Made by a program: the position numbers and the translations under genes. This document shows positions 21,301-31,019 of a DNA stretch of 32,322 nt, in pieces. This stretch comes from Ceraceosorus guamensis (taxonomy: Eukaryota; Basidiomycota; Exobasidiomycetes; Ceraceosorales; Ceraceosoraceae): the NCBI RefSeq assembly GCF_003144195.1, contig NW_020290137.1, positions 1-32,322 of the forward strand. Direction: 5' to 3'. The notes beneath the pieces were generated by a model. It searched no databases and was not told where the DNA came from. It was given only the letters and a program-made list of their open reading frames with translations. Every line of letters begins with the position of its first letter. The stretch's first letter is position 1.

Positions 21301-24300
21301 GACCGAGGGACTCCAAGAGCACAAAGGCTCTCCGCCGTATCTCGTGATCGGGATGTCCAAGCTTGATGAGGCCAAGGCACAGGCTTTGATGGATCGGCAC
21401 GTCAAACGTGTCGTGCTCAACCAACACCTTGCCCAGAACGGCAAAAAAGGACCGCGGCGCCGCAACGTCTTCTGCTTCCGCAAAACAGAGGTTGATCGTC
21501 TTGCCCACCAATTCAGGATGCGTCGCATTGTAGATCAGCAAGGCGTGCAGAGCACGACTATGAGGTGATGGGCAAAAGATCAATGGTCGCGTCTGACAGC
21601 CGTCTTTTGTACGACCGACTCACCGAGCAACGGCGTGATACTGCGCGTGGTGACTGCTGAATAGGTGCTCTAGCCACGAGAGCAGGGAATCAGCATCGAG
21701 GGAAGACCCGGCCATGGGTGCGGGTGCAGCGCTTCCTACGAGAGAGATGGCACCCTGGCAGAGGCTAGCCATCGCACTGCCTGCGTGATAGGAGAGCTGT
21801 TGCGTCTCGTTTCGAAGCGCTGTCAGAACACCCTCGCGGTGTTTGTCGTCGCGATACTGCTCTCCAACGGACGCCAACAGGTTTGCCAGCTTTGCTGGGC
21901 CATCCTTTGCCGCTTGACTAAAGCTGTGATATTCGCGAAGCAGACGAAACATGCGCAAGCGCATGTCAAAATTGAGGTGACTTTCGGTCTGATGGAGCTT
22001 TGCGAGGGCATTTGTGAACTCTTCCACTACCCCGCAAAAATATCTGCGCAGTCTGTGAAATTCCCAGTCTTGTCTTACTTCTCGATCGGTAAGGAAAGCA
22101 AAGGTGTCCTTGATCCAATTCAGGATGAACGTCGCGATCGCAACGTCGCGCACCGCATCCTGCTGTCCCATGTGCGTCGACGTCAGCTGCATGACGTGAG
22201 CCACGGCGGTTCGCAACCGTTCCGAGTGTCGACTCTTGCGATGACCCGACTTTGGAGCTGACCGCTGGCGAAAGTCGTCGTTGAGCTGCGCACTGACCGT
22301 CTGCGTCGTCTCCAAAAGGGCACGATATAGGTTGCCGTTGATGTTGCCGAGCGCATTGACCACCGCGTCTCTGTATTGAGCTTGATCGGTTCCGAGAAAG
22401 GGCACAAGCTTGTGAAAGAGGTCCTTGGCCGCGATACCCCGCTCGTTGGCATCGTCGCCGCCGCCGCCGCCGCCGCCGCCGCTTGCGTGCCTGGCATGCT
22501 CGCGTTCCGAAGACGTCGTGGTGGTGCACAAGCACAAGACGTACAATTTCCAATGCGCCGCCATCAGTTGCTGCTCGGCAACGCTGGTAGGCAGCGCAGC
22601 ACCAGATCCAGTCACGGTCCGCGTCGTTCCAGCGGTGTGCATTCCGGCTACATTTGCCACTGCCGATTCCATGGCGAGCACGCGGCGCGTGACGTACGAA
22701 CGAAAGACGGCGACGGTGGTCGGAAAGTGCTCAAGACACATTCTCAAAAAGTGCGGAAGCACGTGCTGCCAGAGGGAATGCTCGATGGAGCCATCGCTCT
22801 CTGCCAGCTCGCTGAGAGCTTCGGCGCTGCTGGGGCGCCTCCATTTCTTGATTCTGGCCACTTGCGATTCTGACAGCGACGCGTCCTCCTCGTTGCAGTA
22901 CTCTGCGCAAGGCTTGTCGAGGAGGTGAATCACGCGCGAAGCGTCTTCTTCCTCTCCCATGGCCCTCGCAGTAGCCAAAGCTTTGCGGCGAGCGGGGTTC
23001 AGAAACGTCTCGTCGAGAACGGCGACGAGGCGGAGAATGCTGATCGCGTGTCTGCGCAACGCGCGCCATGCCGAACACAGCAAGAAGAAGCCGTACGCTT
23101 CCACTTCGTCGATGATGGCCCAAGCGCTTGTACGTTCCATCCCGTGCTTGTCTTGGCTCTTGCGGAGCTCGTTGAGCCACGTGTTGAGGAAATCCGTCCA
23201 GAGCTTCACAGCATGCTCGACCTTTGCCAAGAGCAAGCTTTGATGGGGGTGCGTCTCCCAAAAGGCGACGTCCATTTTGAAGAGGTAGCGCATAAACCCA
23301 GAGACGATGGCCGCTGCTCCGCCTTTGCGCTGCTGCGCGATGCGACGCAGACTTTCTGCGGCAGAGGCAGACAAGCGGGGATCGGCGCTAAAGTAACCCC
23401 TAAAGAGGGCGGACAGCACGCTACCGAATGGTATGCTGGCGCTGAGGCAGCGTGGCCAAGAGTCGAAGCAAGCACGTAGCAGCTCGCAATACGGTTCGTG
23501 ATCGCGCGGGAATGCCACAGTCGTGCGCAGGGTGGAGTGTAGCAGCCACACCAGACGTTCGTCGTCGATTTGAGGTCGAGGCGCACCGCTCCGGACGATT
23601 GCGAGCCCATCCTCAAAAATGCTTGCGGAGCCGACTTGATGATCGCAGATCAGCGCAACCTTGCCGATGAGGTCGTTGAAGGTGCTCTGCGCCTCGCCGA
23701 TTTCGGGTCTTGGCCATTTGAAATCTGGCGCAAGCTCGTCTCCAAGACCAGATCGCTGTTCAAGCGTCAGGCCAGCGAAGGTCGCAAAGTCTGGGTGCGA
23801 AGGGAACGGCGGCGACTTTTCTTGCACGTACGCGTCGAGCGTGAGCGTGATTGCTCGCACTGCAATCGTCATGCGCTGCTTCCACAGCAATTCGGGCTGC
23901 AGGGAGAGCGTATTGCCACTCAGTGCCGAAGCTCGCAAAAAGTCGAGGACCAGATCGCGGCCAAAGTCAAAGTGCCGGTACAGAACGAGGTGGGTCATGA
24001 CGATGTGTGGAATCAGGCTCGCATCGGACGGCAAGACTACGGGACGTTGAGTGGGGAACCAGAGGCGGAAAAAGTGCTCCAATCGCTTGGTGGTGGTGTT
24101 GCTGCTCTCGCGGCACCTAAAGATGTACGCCCAAAGGAGACGAACGGCTGCATTGAGGACGATGTTGCGCGTGCCGCGGTCCTTTAGCTTTGCCATGCCT
24201 GCCTCGATGCAAGAGATCCAGTTCCAGCCACCAGATGCGGCTTGCAGCAGGCGCTCCTCTGGTGAGGCGCACAGGCACGCGACGTAGAGAGGGTAAGCTA

Positions 24301-26778
24301 CCTGCCAGTACCGCGGCTTGCCGCACATTGCCAGTGCGCGTGGAGAGACGGCTTCGAGAGCGCGAAGCCAGGTAGGGTGGTTGAGCTCTGCTGACGCCAG
24401 CTGGGCAACTGGAAGCAGAATGTGGGTGAGTGCAGAGGCGTATGTAGACTTGAGTACTTGACCATGGCTGGCGGCAAAGTAGCGCGACAACGTCTCGACA
24501 AAGTCGGCCCCCTCCTCGAAGAGTTCCATGGGGTATACCTGGCGCGAGCCGGCACGTCAGCATCGAGACGCGCGTGTAGGCGGGCGCGCGCGCGCGCGCG
24601 CGCGACTCACGGTGATCTTGAGGTAAGCGGCGCCTTGAACGGCCACCGATGCGATGCTATCGGATTCGCGCGATGGCGACTTTGCGCACTGCTCTAGGAG
24701 GGCAACGAAGCGATCTCCAATGGCGACGAATCTGGGCGAGAGCGAGGTCAGCGAAGCGAGTCGGGCGAAGTTCGTGCATGCGCAGGCATGGCTCACCTCT
24801 TGCTCGAGAGCTGGCCCAACAGTGCGGCAGCGCTTTGAAACGCAGCAGCCTGGAGGTCCGATTTAGCTGTGCGCTCCCGGCTGCATGCCAGCATGATGCC
24901 AAAGATGTCCGCTTCGATGGCGTGCGCGGCACTTTCCGATAGCGTTCCGATGCCAGACTGCTCGGCGACTTTGCCCAGTGCTCGGCAAAGCAGATAGGCA
25001 GATGCTAGCGCTTTCCGGCGGCTCAGCAGCGCAGCAGCGTCCTTGACTCCGAGCTGACCTCCTGCAAATCCAGTCGTGGCTGCTGCTATGCTAGTGGCTG
25101 AATGCCCGAGATGAGCCAGACTCTGCCGTACCGCTTCCGCATCCACAGAAATTTCGAGTTGCAGATCGCGCCACCTTTTCAAAGAATGCACGACCGCGCT
25201 GGTGCTCTTGCGAGCGACGTGGGCGATGGAGCTCAACAGCGCGTCAAAGACTTCGTCGGCACCCTCGGCATACTCTGCGTTGAGATCGATCTCGCGGTCC
25301 TGCGTGCGCGTGCGCGCGAGCGTGAGCGTGAGCGCGAGCGCGAATGCAACATCTCTTGCCATGCTCCCCCATTTGCGCACCCCATCACTCACCCCACTAT
25401 GCATGCAAGCCTCGACTTTGGATCCTGCAAATTGCACCCACCGACTCATCAGGACGTTCAAGGCATACTCTGCAGGCGTTTTGGGGTCGTTGGAGCCGAT
25501 TCCCTGCGGCAACGTTCCCAGTCCCTGCGCACCACTGACTGCTCTCATGCTTGCGGTAAAGGAAGGCCCCCTGCGCAAACCTAGCTTGGGTGCACGCGGA
25601 GTGGACGCATAGCCGTTCGCAGCAGCAGCAGCAGCAGCAGCGCCGTCGTGCAGCGCAGCGCCATTCGATGTTGAGGGTGGCAGGGCCGGCGCAGCAGGTG
25701 GCTCGTTGGGACTGTCGAATTCGAAGGCATCGGGAGCAGACGGGTAGAGCGATCGGGAGCCAAACGGGTCAGAGGGGGACGAAGCGTGCGTAGATTGGTG
25801 CACCATGGGCACCGATGGTCGTCTCTGAGAAGATGCCTCGATGGAGGGACGCCCGCTGGAGCTCACCGCGTCGAGAGCAGCAGCAGCAGCAGCGCCTGGC
25901 ATCGAGCCGGGAAAGTAGGCGGGCATCTGCGCAGAAAACTCTTCAGGAAAGGGTGGCAGGGGTGGCATGTCGCCGGCGCTGGGGCCGCCAAGCATGTTTG
26001 TAAAGTGCGACGACGATGGGCCAGCACCGGCTCCGTGACCTGCCACGCCGCTGGCACCATTGTGAAAGACGGAGGATCCGCCAGAAGAGCTGGCTGCAGC
26101 CGAGTGCTCGCTGTAGATGCTGCCATGCGGGGCGTGACCTCGACTGGGCGCATTGCCTGGCACCACGGATGAGCCGCTAAAGGCTGCACCGATGCTTGGT
26201 CCGCCGTGATGACTGCTGGCTGCCCTCGAGTTGATGGAGAGTTGACTGTCGTTGCGGCCATGATGAGCAGGTCGGCGTGAGGAGCTCTGCACTGCTGGTG
26301 TGGCCGCTGCTGCTGCTGCTGCTGCTGATGAGGATGAGGCTTGCCCCTTGAATGCAGCCTTTAAGCTGGCAAAGCTGCCTTTGCGGGGAAAGGAAAAGGT
26401 GGAGGAGGACGCTGTGGTGGTGGTGCCGGCAGCGGATGGAGCTGGAAATCGATACCCGCTCGTGCTCGCGCTCGCGCTCGCGCTCGCGCCCGTCGCCGTT
26501 GCTCCCGCACCGCTGCCAGAGCCTGCTGACGGAGGTCCCGCTCCAAGGCTATCGTTGCTCGTCCCGCTACCGCTGCGGCCATGAAAGGTGAGCTCAGCGC
26601 CACGGAAAGGGCCACCTGCGGGCGGCCTGTCTGGGATCTGAATCGAACTCAGCGCAGATGTAGGCGCTAGTGCTGGCCTAGGTCGGCCCGCGGAGGACGG
26701 CGCAGGCGCAGGGGCAGACTGTGCAAAGCCGAGAACGTCGTCATCGTCGAGGTCCGGTATTGCGATTTGCGCATCCAT
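18374..26778 (-). CDS. TAO3: Cell morphogenesis scaffold Tao3/Mor2/Furry
   Basis: Five exons: 26778-25393, 25299-24797, 24731-24611, 24538-21624 and 21557-18374, giving 2702 residues. Residues 1 to ~430 are disordered Ser/Ala/Gly/Pro after an opening MDAQIAIPDLDDDD typical of the fungal family. The cell-morphogenesis N-terminal region starts near 433 (AEYALNVLMSRWVQFAGSKV) and continues through AAYLKITVYPMELFEEGADF and CGKPRYWQVAYPLYVACL; HEAT-like helices fill the centre. The conserved C-terminal block RINVQAVFKTCELSLE lies near 2470-2490 and is followed by a disordered tail. In yeasts this scaffold holds the NDR kinase (Cbk1/Orb6) RAM/MOR network for polarised growth and cell separation. 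Length is typical (yeast Tao3 2376, Mor2 2196) plus the N-terminal extension. Intron 1 (25300-25392) is 93 nt, a multiple of three with no stop, so it can be read through. Confidence 0.93.
22454..22482. repeat. (GCC)n run coding poly-Gly in TAO3
   Basis: A trinucleotide run of about nine units read as Gly codons on the minus strand, within an insertion of the HEAT-repeat region. Confidence 0.75.
24584..24604. repeat. Alternating (GC)n run in TAO3 intron 3
   Basis: Twenty-one bases of strictly alternating G and C, a potential Z-DNA former. On the minus strand it starts right after the donor GTGAGT at 24610. Confidence 0.9.
25300..25392 (-). other. TAO3: Stop-free 93-nt intron (possible exitron) in TAO3
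   Basis: The donor GTGAGT (from 25392) and acceptor ACGCAG (to 25300) flank 93 nt that stay open in the coding frame. If retained, it adds 31 residues ending in a low-complexity Ala/Leu/Thr/Arg stretch (ALALTLTLARTRTQ) inside the conserved N-terminal region. Removal restores a sequence closer to relatives, so splicing is favoured. Confidence 0.6.
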
Positions 26779-26874
26779 GGTGTGGCAGCGAGGAAGGATG
26801 TGCGTCTCTTCTAAAGGGCAGTCACGAGTCTTTCATCAGTGGCGGGCGAGCGGGCGGGCGAGCGAGAAGACCAT

Positions 26875-26912
26875 GCGGTGCGGTGCGGTGCGGTGCGGTG
26901 CGGTGCGGTGCG
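26875..26912. repeat. (GCGGT)n pentanucleotide repeat
   Basis: Seven or more perfect units upstream of TAO3, about 100 nt before its ATG on the other strand, so probably in the TAO3 promoter or leader. Confidence 0.9.
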
Positions 26913-27867
26913 GCTAGGCTAGGCTATGCTGGATGCTGATCGAAAGAGCACTCGCGAGTTGCGACTCGACGAGAGCTGCTTCGTGAGTCGCGAGTCGTGA
27001 GTCTTTGTGGATATGCCGCGACCGCGTACTCGGACCGACGACTGACGAACTCGTGACTGCAGATGTACGGTACGCTGGTGATGGTTGGATGAAAGCCCGC
27101 GCGCGCGGGGGGCAAGATGCGATGCGATGCGATACCAAAGCGTGCGCACGCCTGCCTGCCTACCTCTGCTCGCTGCATGCGGGGCCCGCGTGCCCGCGCG
27201 CGGCGCGAATTAAGCTTTGCTGCAGCATCATGAATTAAGCAGCAGATCGAGCGAGCCCCGCCGCGGGCGTGCGCGCGCGCGCATCACACGCGCGTACGCG
27301 ATCCGTGTCCACGCGGAGGTGGCTCAAAAGCGCTCGACTCGTGACTCTCGACTCACCCCGCACGATCGTTGCATGGTGCTGGCGATCGATCGAGTCACAC
27401 GCAAGAGTCAAGAATCGTAAATCCCACTCAACTCAAGACTCATCCAGACTCAAAATCCTACCCGTGACTGCGTGGGGATCACCGTCGGGAACGAGTCTTG
27501 AGTGTAAAGTCACGTGAGTGCGAGTCGCCGCCGCGGGTACTCAAGACTCGACTGTTTCATGCTGTCAATAACATGACGGGTTTCTTTCTGGTCTTTGCAC
27601 CCTCCTAATCTCGTCTCTACCAATGACTCTGATCGTCATTGCCCGTGAAGCCTCTCTCTCGTTCAAGAAGCCTTGCGCTCGTTGTCAAGCTTCGAATGCT
27701 TTCTCAGACTCGCGATCCAAGCGCGGGTAGAGCAAAAGAATGTAGTCGGGAGTCTTGAGGTCAGTGCATGCCCTGTCCAGGCGCGAAAGAGATGCCCACG
27801 ACTGGTCGAATCAGTCTTGAGTACGTTCACTAATCGATCCTCATGTGATTGTCCGACCAAGGCACCC

Positions 27868-27932
27868 CACTCGCAGCACTCGCACCCGCACTACTCGTGA
27901 CTACTCGCACTCGCAGCACTCGCACCCGCACT
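27868..27932. repeat. 40-nt tandem duplication
   Basis: A 25-nt block starting CACTCGCAGCACTCGC is present at 27868-27892 and identically at 27908-27932, a period of 40 nt. Each block itself contains shorter ACTCGCA words. Confidence 0.9.
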
Positions 27933-27960
27933 CTATGCGTGCATGCATGCAGATCCTAAC

Positions 27961-27976
27961 GCGGAACCGGTTCCGC
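27961..27976. promoter_or_regulatory. 16-bp perfect palindrome GCGGAACCGGTTCCGC
   Basis: A perfect inverted repeat with CGG and CCG half-sites eight bases apart, the kind of site bound by Zn2Cys6 fungal regulators. It lies about 950 nt before the membrane-protein ATG. A regulatory role is inference. Confidence 0.4.
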
Positions 27977-28823
27977 CGGGAAGCTCGTGCGTCAAGTTCT
28001 AGAAGAGAGTCGTGAGTCTGGACTCGTGACTGCAGCGCTTCGTCAGTCGTGAGTCCAAATTCGACGTTTTGGCGCGCTATACCAGAGCTCAGCAGCACAA
28101 GCACGACAGACGTGGATTGCAGCGGGATGGAAACACGAAGGAATACGTGGATGCAGCTAGCTCAAAAGAGATCAGCAGCGTGCATTCGTGAAGCGTGAGT
28201 CAGATATCGCGCATCAAGCTTCCGATGGCGGCGGCCTCTTGAGACAGCACCACATGTGCCGGCAAGCACAACGCCAGCAGATTCACGATGCTAGCGCATA
28301 GACCCCCAGGCGGCGCACGCATCGGGGCTTCGACAGCAGATACTGTATCAGCGCGTAGTCGGTCCCGTAAGTTCAAAGCCACGAATCTAGGCCCTCAATG
28401 GAGGAGATAGCGCAAGTGGCTTGTATCGCGCATTCATCAAAAGGAAGTGCCACGATTGTCGCATGCAAAGAGATTGTCGATCTTCCATGCACGACCTGCG
28501 CCGTCCCGTGTCATGTCCGGGTCAAATTGCTGCAATCAAGAGGGGCGAATCTCCGGGCCACAGCCGGTGGCTTGCACCAATCGTGGCACTCATCGAGCTG
28601 GCATGCATCGAAAGAAAGCTTCCGCTCAGCGTGGCACTTCCGACTCCATTCCCATACCCAACGGTGGCTTCGAAGCCTCCATTCGCGCAGCTGCAGTATG
28701 AACCATATTCACGCCAGGCGCGTCGACGGAGGCAAGGCGAGCTGGATGCGTGATGCGCGATGCGCGATCAAGAATCACCACGGCTCGTTTCTGTGGCACG
28801 GGAGACTGTCCCCGTCTGACGGT

Positions 28824-28830
28824 CTATAAG
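28824..28830 (+). promoter_or_regulatory. TATA box, membrane-protein gene
   Basis: CTATAAG on the plus strand. The ATG at 28850 is too close to the expected transcription start, so the next in-frame ATG at 28925 is preferred. Confidence 0.5.
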
Positions 28831-28924
28831 AAGTCGAGGTTGCCGCCCGATGAGCAGGGAACGCTATCCCCATCCCACCCTTGGCACCTCCTCACACCAC
28901 AGCTCACTTTTCGCACACCCAGTC

Positions 28925-30550
28925 ATGCAGATCCTCACGCAAGAACAAAAGTCTAAGCTGTTCAAGCCGTTCAAGGACAAAAGGCTCACGACAGACCAGA
29001 GCTATGAGCTCTTCAAGGACAGAGCGCTGCACGTAGCATGCATCGCGGCAGGTACAGCATGCGTTGCTGGCGTCGCGTGCCTTCTTTGGTTCTATGAGGG
29101 CCACAAGACTGCGGAGCTGCCGCTGTCCTTATCCGCGATCGTGTCCGCAATTCGCATCCCGTACGGCCTGGCAGTCGGGTACGTCCTCGGTTCCATCGGC
29201 CCTCGTACACTGTGGAGACAACTCAGAGGTGATGGTGTGCGGCTGAAAGCCCTGGACGACGGTGGTGCTTTCCGGTCAGGATGGTTCGGCTTCCGGAAAG
29301 CTTGTCACAATTTCAAAACGGTGGGGCTTTTCCTCTCTCTAATGCTCACCGCTGGCTGCGTTGCTGGCTGGGTCACAGTGGTACAGTCCGGCATCCGATC
29401 GAGGTCAGAGCCTCAGCCAGTCTTCACCGTTAGCATCGCATCGGCATGTCAGAACGCGACCTCTGAAGGGATTTCTGTGCAGGCAGGTATCATTTCCGAT
29501 GGTGCTCCAACAGCAGCGCTGGCAGCCCTCAGGGCTCAGACTGCCCCGTTCTATCGCAGCTCGCTAGCCATCGGCACCATCACGACGGGCAGCGCCCCTG
29601 GGTGGGTGTACACCTGCAGCGAGACCACTCCAACATTTCATGAAAGCATATACTACTTCAACGCAGACATGAATGCCGAAGCGACCGACTTTTACGTGGG
29701 AGCCAATGCAACATACTTGGCAGGAATGGTCTCGCAAGTCAGCAACGCGTGGATCAATGGCACCGCCTTTCCCACTCGTAAAATTTCGGCCATCACGAAC
29801 TCGACATACGCAGGAAGTCAGAGTGGATTTCTTGGGTACAGCTGCGTCGGCCAGCGGCAGCTCCTATCCTTTACCTGGATCAATGGTCGCTCGTTTCAAC
29901 AATCTGCTCAAGGCCCCGCAGCACCATTTATCGGCCGGGACAAGGACGCACTGGCTGAAGTCACTGCGGAGAACAACGCCATTCTCAGCGTCGACACGAC
30001 CAAGTATGGGTTGTTTGGCAGCACCGACGTGGCTTTCCTAGCTTCTGCAAGCACAAAGGAAGAGCTTGGCTCTCGCATCGTTCAAGTCAATCAACAGATC
30101 AACTTCAACTACGTCTCTACACTCGCAACTCCAGAGCAGGGTGCGTGCACGGACAGAGAGAACAACTTTCAGCAACAGATTGCCGAGCCTGCTGCAGTGT
30201 ATCGCTACATCTACGTCAGGCTCTGGAGCGGTGCCGTGCTCGCTGTTCTGCCCTTGCTTCTCTGTGGCATATTAGGATGGCCTATGTGGACAGAGTACAC
30301 GACTCCTTTCAACTCTCTGCTCTTGCTTGCTGGCGGTGGAGTTCGCGGAGATGACCTGGGCAAGATTTGGAGCTCCTCGGAGAAGACTAAGGAGGAATGC
30401 GACAAGTACGTTATTCTGAATCGTAAAGAAACCGACGACGAGGACCAAGGCAATGGACGAATGTTCCTGGAGCTTAAACCTGAACATGGGACGGGTGATG
30501 CGAATCAGTCGACGGAGACGATGGCATTGGTCCCCCTTGCGACCGCCTAG
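28925..30550 (+). CDS. Multi-pass membrane protein of unknown function
   Basis: One uninterrupted frame, 541 residues from the Met at 28925. Hydrophobic segments lie at about 35-56, weakly 66-92, 133-154 and 433-455. Between the third and fourth is a domain of roughly 275 residues with several potential N-glycosylation sites (NAT, NGT, NST) and scattered Cys, so probably extracellular. The cytosolic tail (about 460-541) is acidic and hydrophilic (ETDDEDQGN). I do not recognise the family; the layout resembles lineage-specific fungal surface proteins. It is the only clearly intronless multi-kilobase-scale gene here and the last gene before the subtelomeric repeats. An upstream in-frame ATG at 28850 would add 25 residues. 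Confidence 0.75.
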   Translation: MQILTQEQKSKLFKPFKDKRLTTDQSYELFKDRALHVACIAAGTACVAGVACLLWFYEGHKTAELPLSLSAIVSAIRIPYGLAVGYVLGSIGPRTLWRQLRGDGVRLKALDDGGAFRSGWFGFRKACHNFKTVGLFLSLMLTAGCVAGWVTVVQSGIRSRSEPQPVFTVSIASACQNATSEGISVQAGIISDGAPTAALAALRAQTAPFYRSSLAIGTITTGSAPGWVYTCSETTPTFHESIYYFNADMNAEATDFYVGANATYLAGMVSQVSNAWINGTAFPTRKISAITNSTYAGSQSGFLGYSCVGQRQLLSFTWINGRSFQQSAQGPAAPFIGRDKDALAEVTAENNAILSVDTTKYGLFGSTDVAFLASASTKEELGSRIVQVNQQINFNYVSTLATPEQGACTDRENNFQQQIAEPAAVYRYIYVRLWSGAVLAVLPLLLCGILGWPMWTEYTTPFNSLLLLAGGGVRGDDLGKIWSSSEKTKEECDKYVILNRKETDDEDQGNGRMFLELKPEHGTGDANQSTETMALVPLATA

Positions 30551-31019
30551 TGCGATGGGTCGCCACAGTCATCATTCCCTACTTTGCGACGCGGAATTTC
30601 CCAAGTCTTGATTTATACCCAAGTTTTGCAATGCAGTAGTAGCGCTCAGCGAGTCGCGCGTGTGTAGCCTGATGACTGATCCTTTGTCGAATCGCCACGT
30701 CTCGGCTTGCCCAACCTCTGCCTGCGTTATTTTTCTACTTGGACCCCAGGAATGACCTCGTTCGGATCAGAGCAGTGTGAGGCGGTCATCGACGCGAATC
30801 GACTCCACATCGCTATGTGAATGCTATAGATTGCGATGATGGTCGTGGTGAGGAAGAAGAAGAAGAAGATGCTAGTCAAACGTCTTACATGAAGCAAAGA
30901 TAATGCGCGTGTCACGTGACACGCTAGTCCTGAGGCAATGTCGAGTCGATTCGAACCCCACATTGGCGCAACGCCAGAAAAGCGGGCGACAACGGTCGTT
31001 GGCCGTCTCTGAGAGAATT
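30551..31019. other. Gene-free transition to subtelomeric repeats
   Basis: It holds a short (GAA)n run (about 30853-30869) and an 18-bp palindrome centred on CACGTG. A 78-codon minus-strand frame is broken by a poly-Phe translation of the (GAA)n run and is not convincing. Confidence 0.5.
30907..30924. promoter_or_regulatory. 18-bp perfect palindrome GCGTGTCACGTGACACGC
   Basis: A perfect inverted repeat with a GTCACGTGAC centre. CACGTG is the site of bHLH regulators (in yeast Cbf1 and Pho4), and TCACGTGA recurs in the repeat array to the right. Function is inference. Confidence 0.4.

Larger units (their letters stand above)
26779..28924. other. Long repeat-rich intergenic region before the membrane-protein gene
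   Basis: These 2146 nt hold a (GCGGT)n run, many GAGTC/GACTC words in both orientations (for example near 26981-27004, 27330-27360, 27494, 28008-28055), a 40-nt tandem duplication and a 16-bp palindrome. The right part should contain the promoter of the membrane-protein gene (CTATAAG at 28824-28830). No gene is supported in it. Confidence 0.6.

Noticed and set aside
20669-21568. A 299-codon plus-strand open frame
   Set aside because: It is fully antisense to a conserved exon of TAO3 and shows no recognisable domain; long antisense frames are expected in GC-rich coding DNA.
30943-30962. GATTCGAACCCC resembling a tRNA T-loop
   Set aside because: On neither strand does the flanking sequence form a five-base-pair T stem, and no acceptor or anticodon arm could be built around it.
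30727-30963. 78-codon minus-strand frame
   Set aside because: Contains a six-Phe run from a (GAA)n microsatellite and has no conserved feature or promoter; probably chance.
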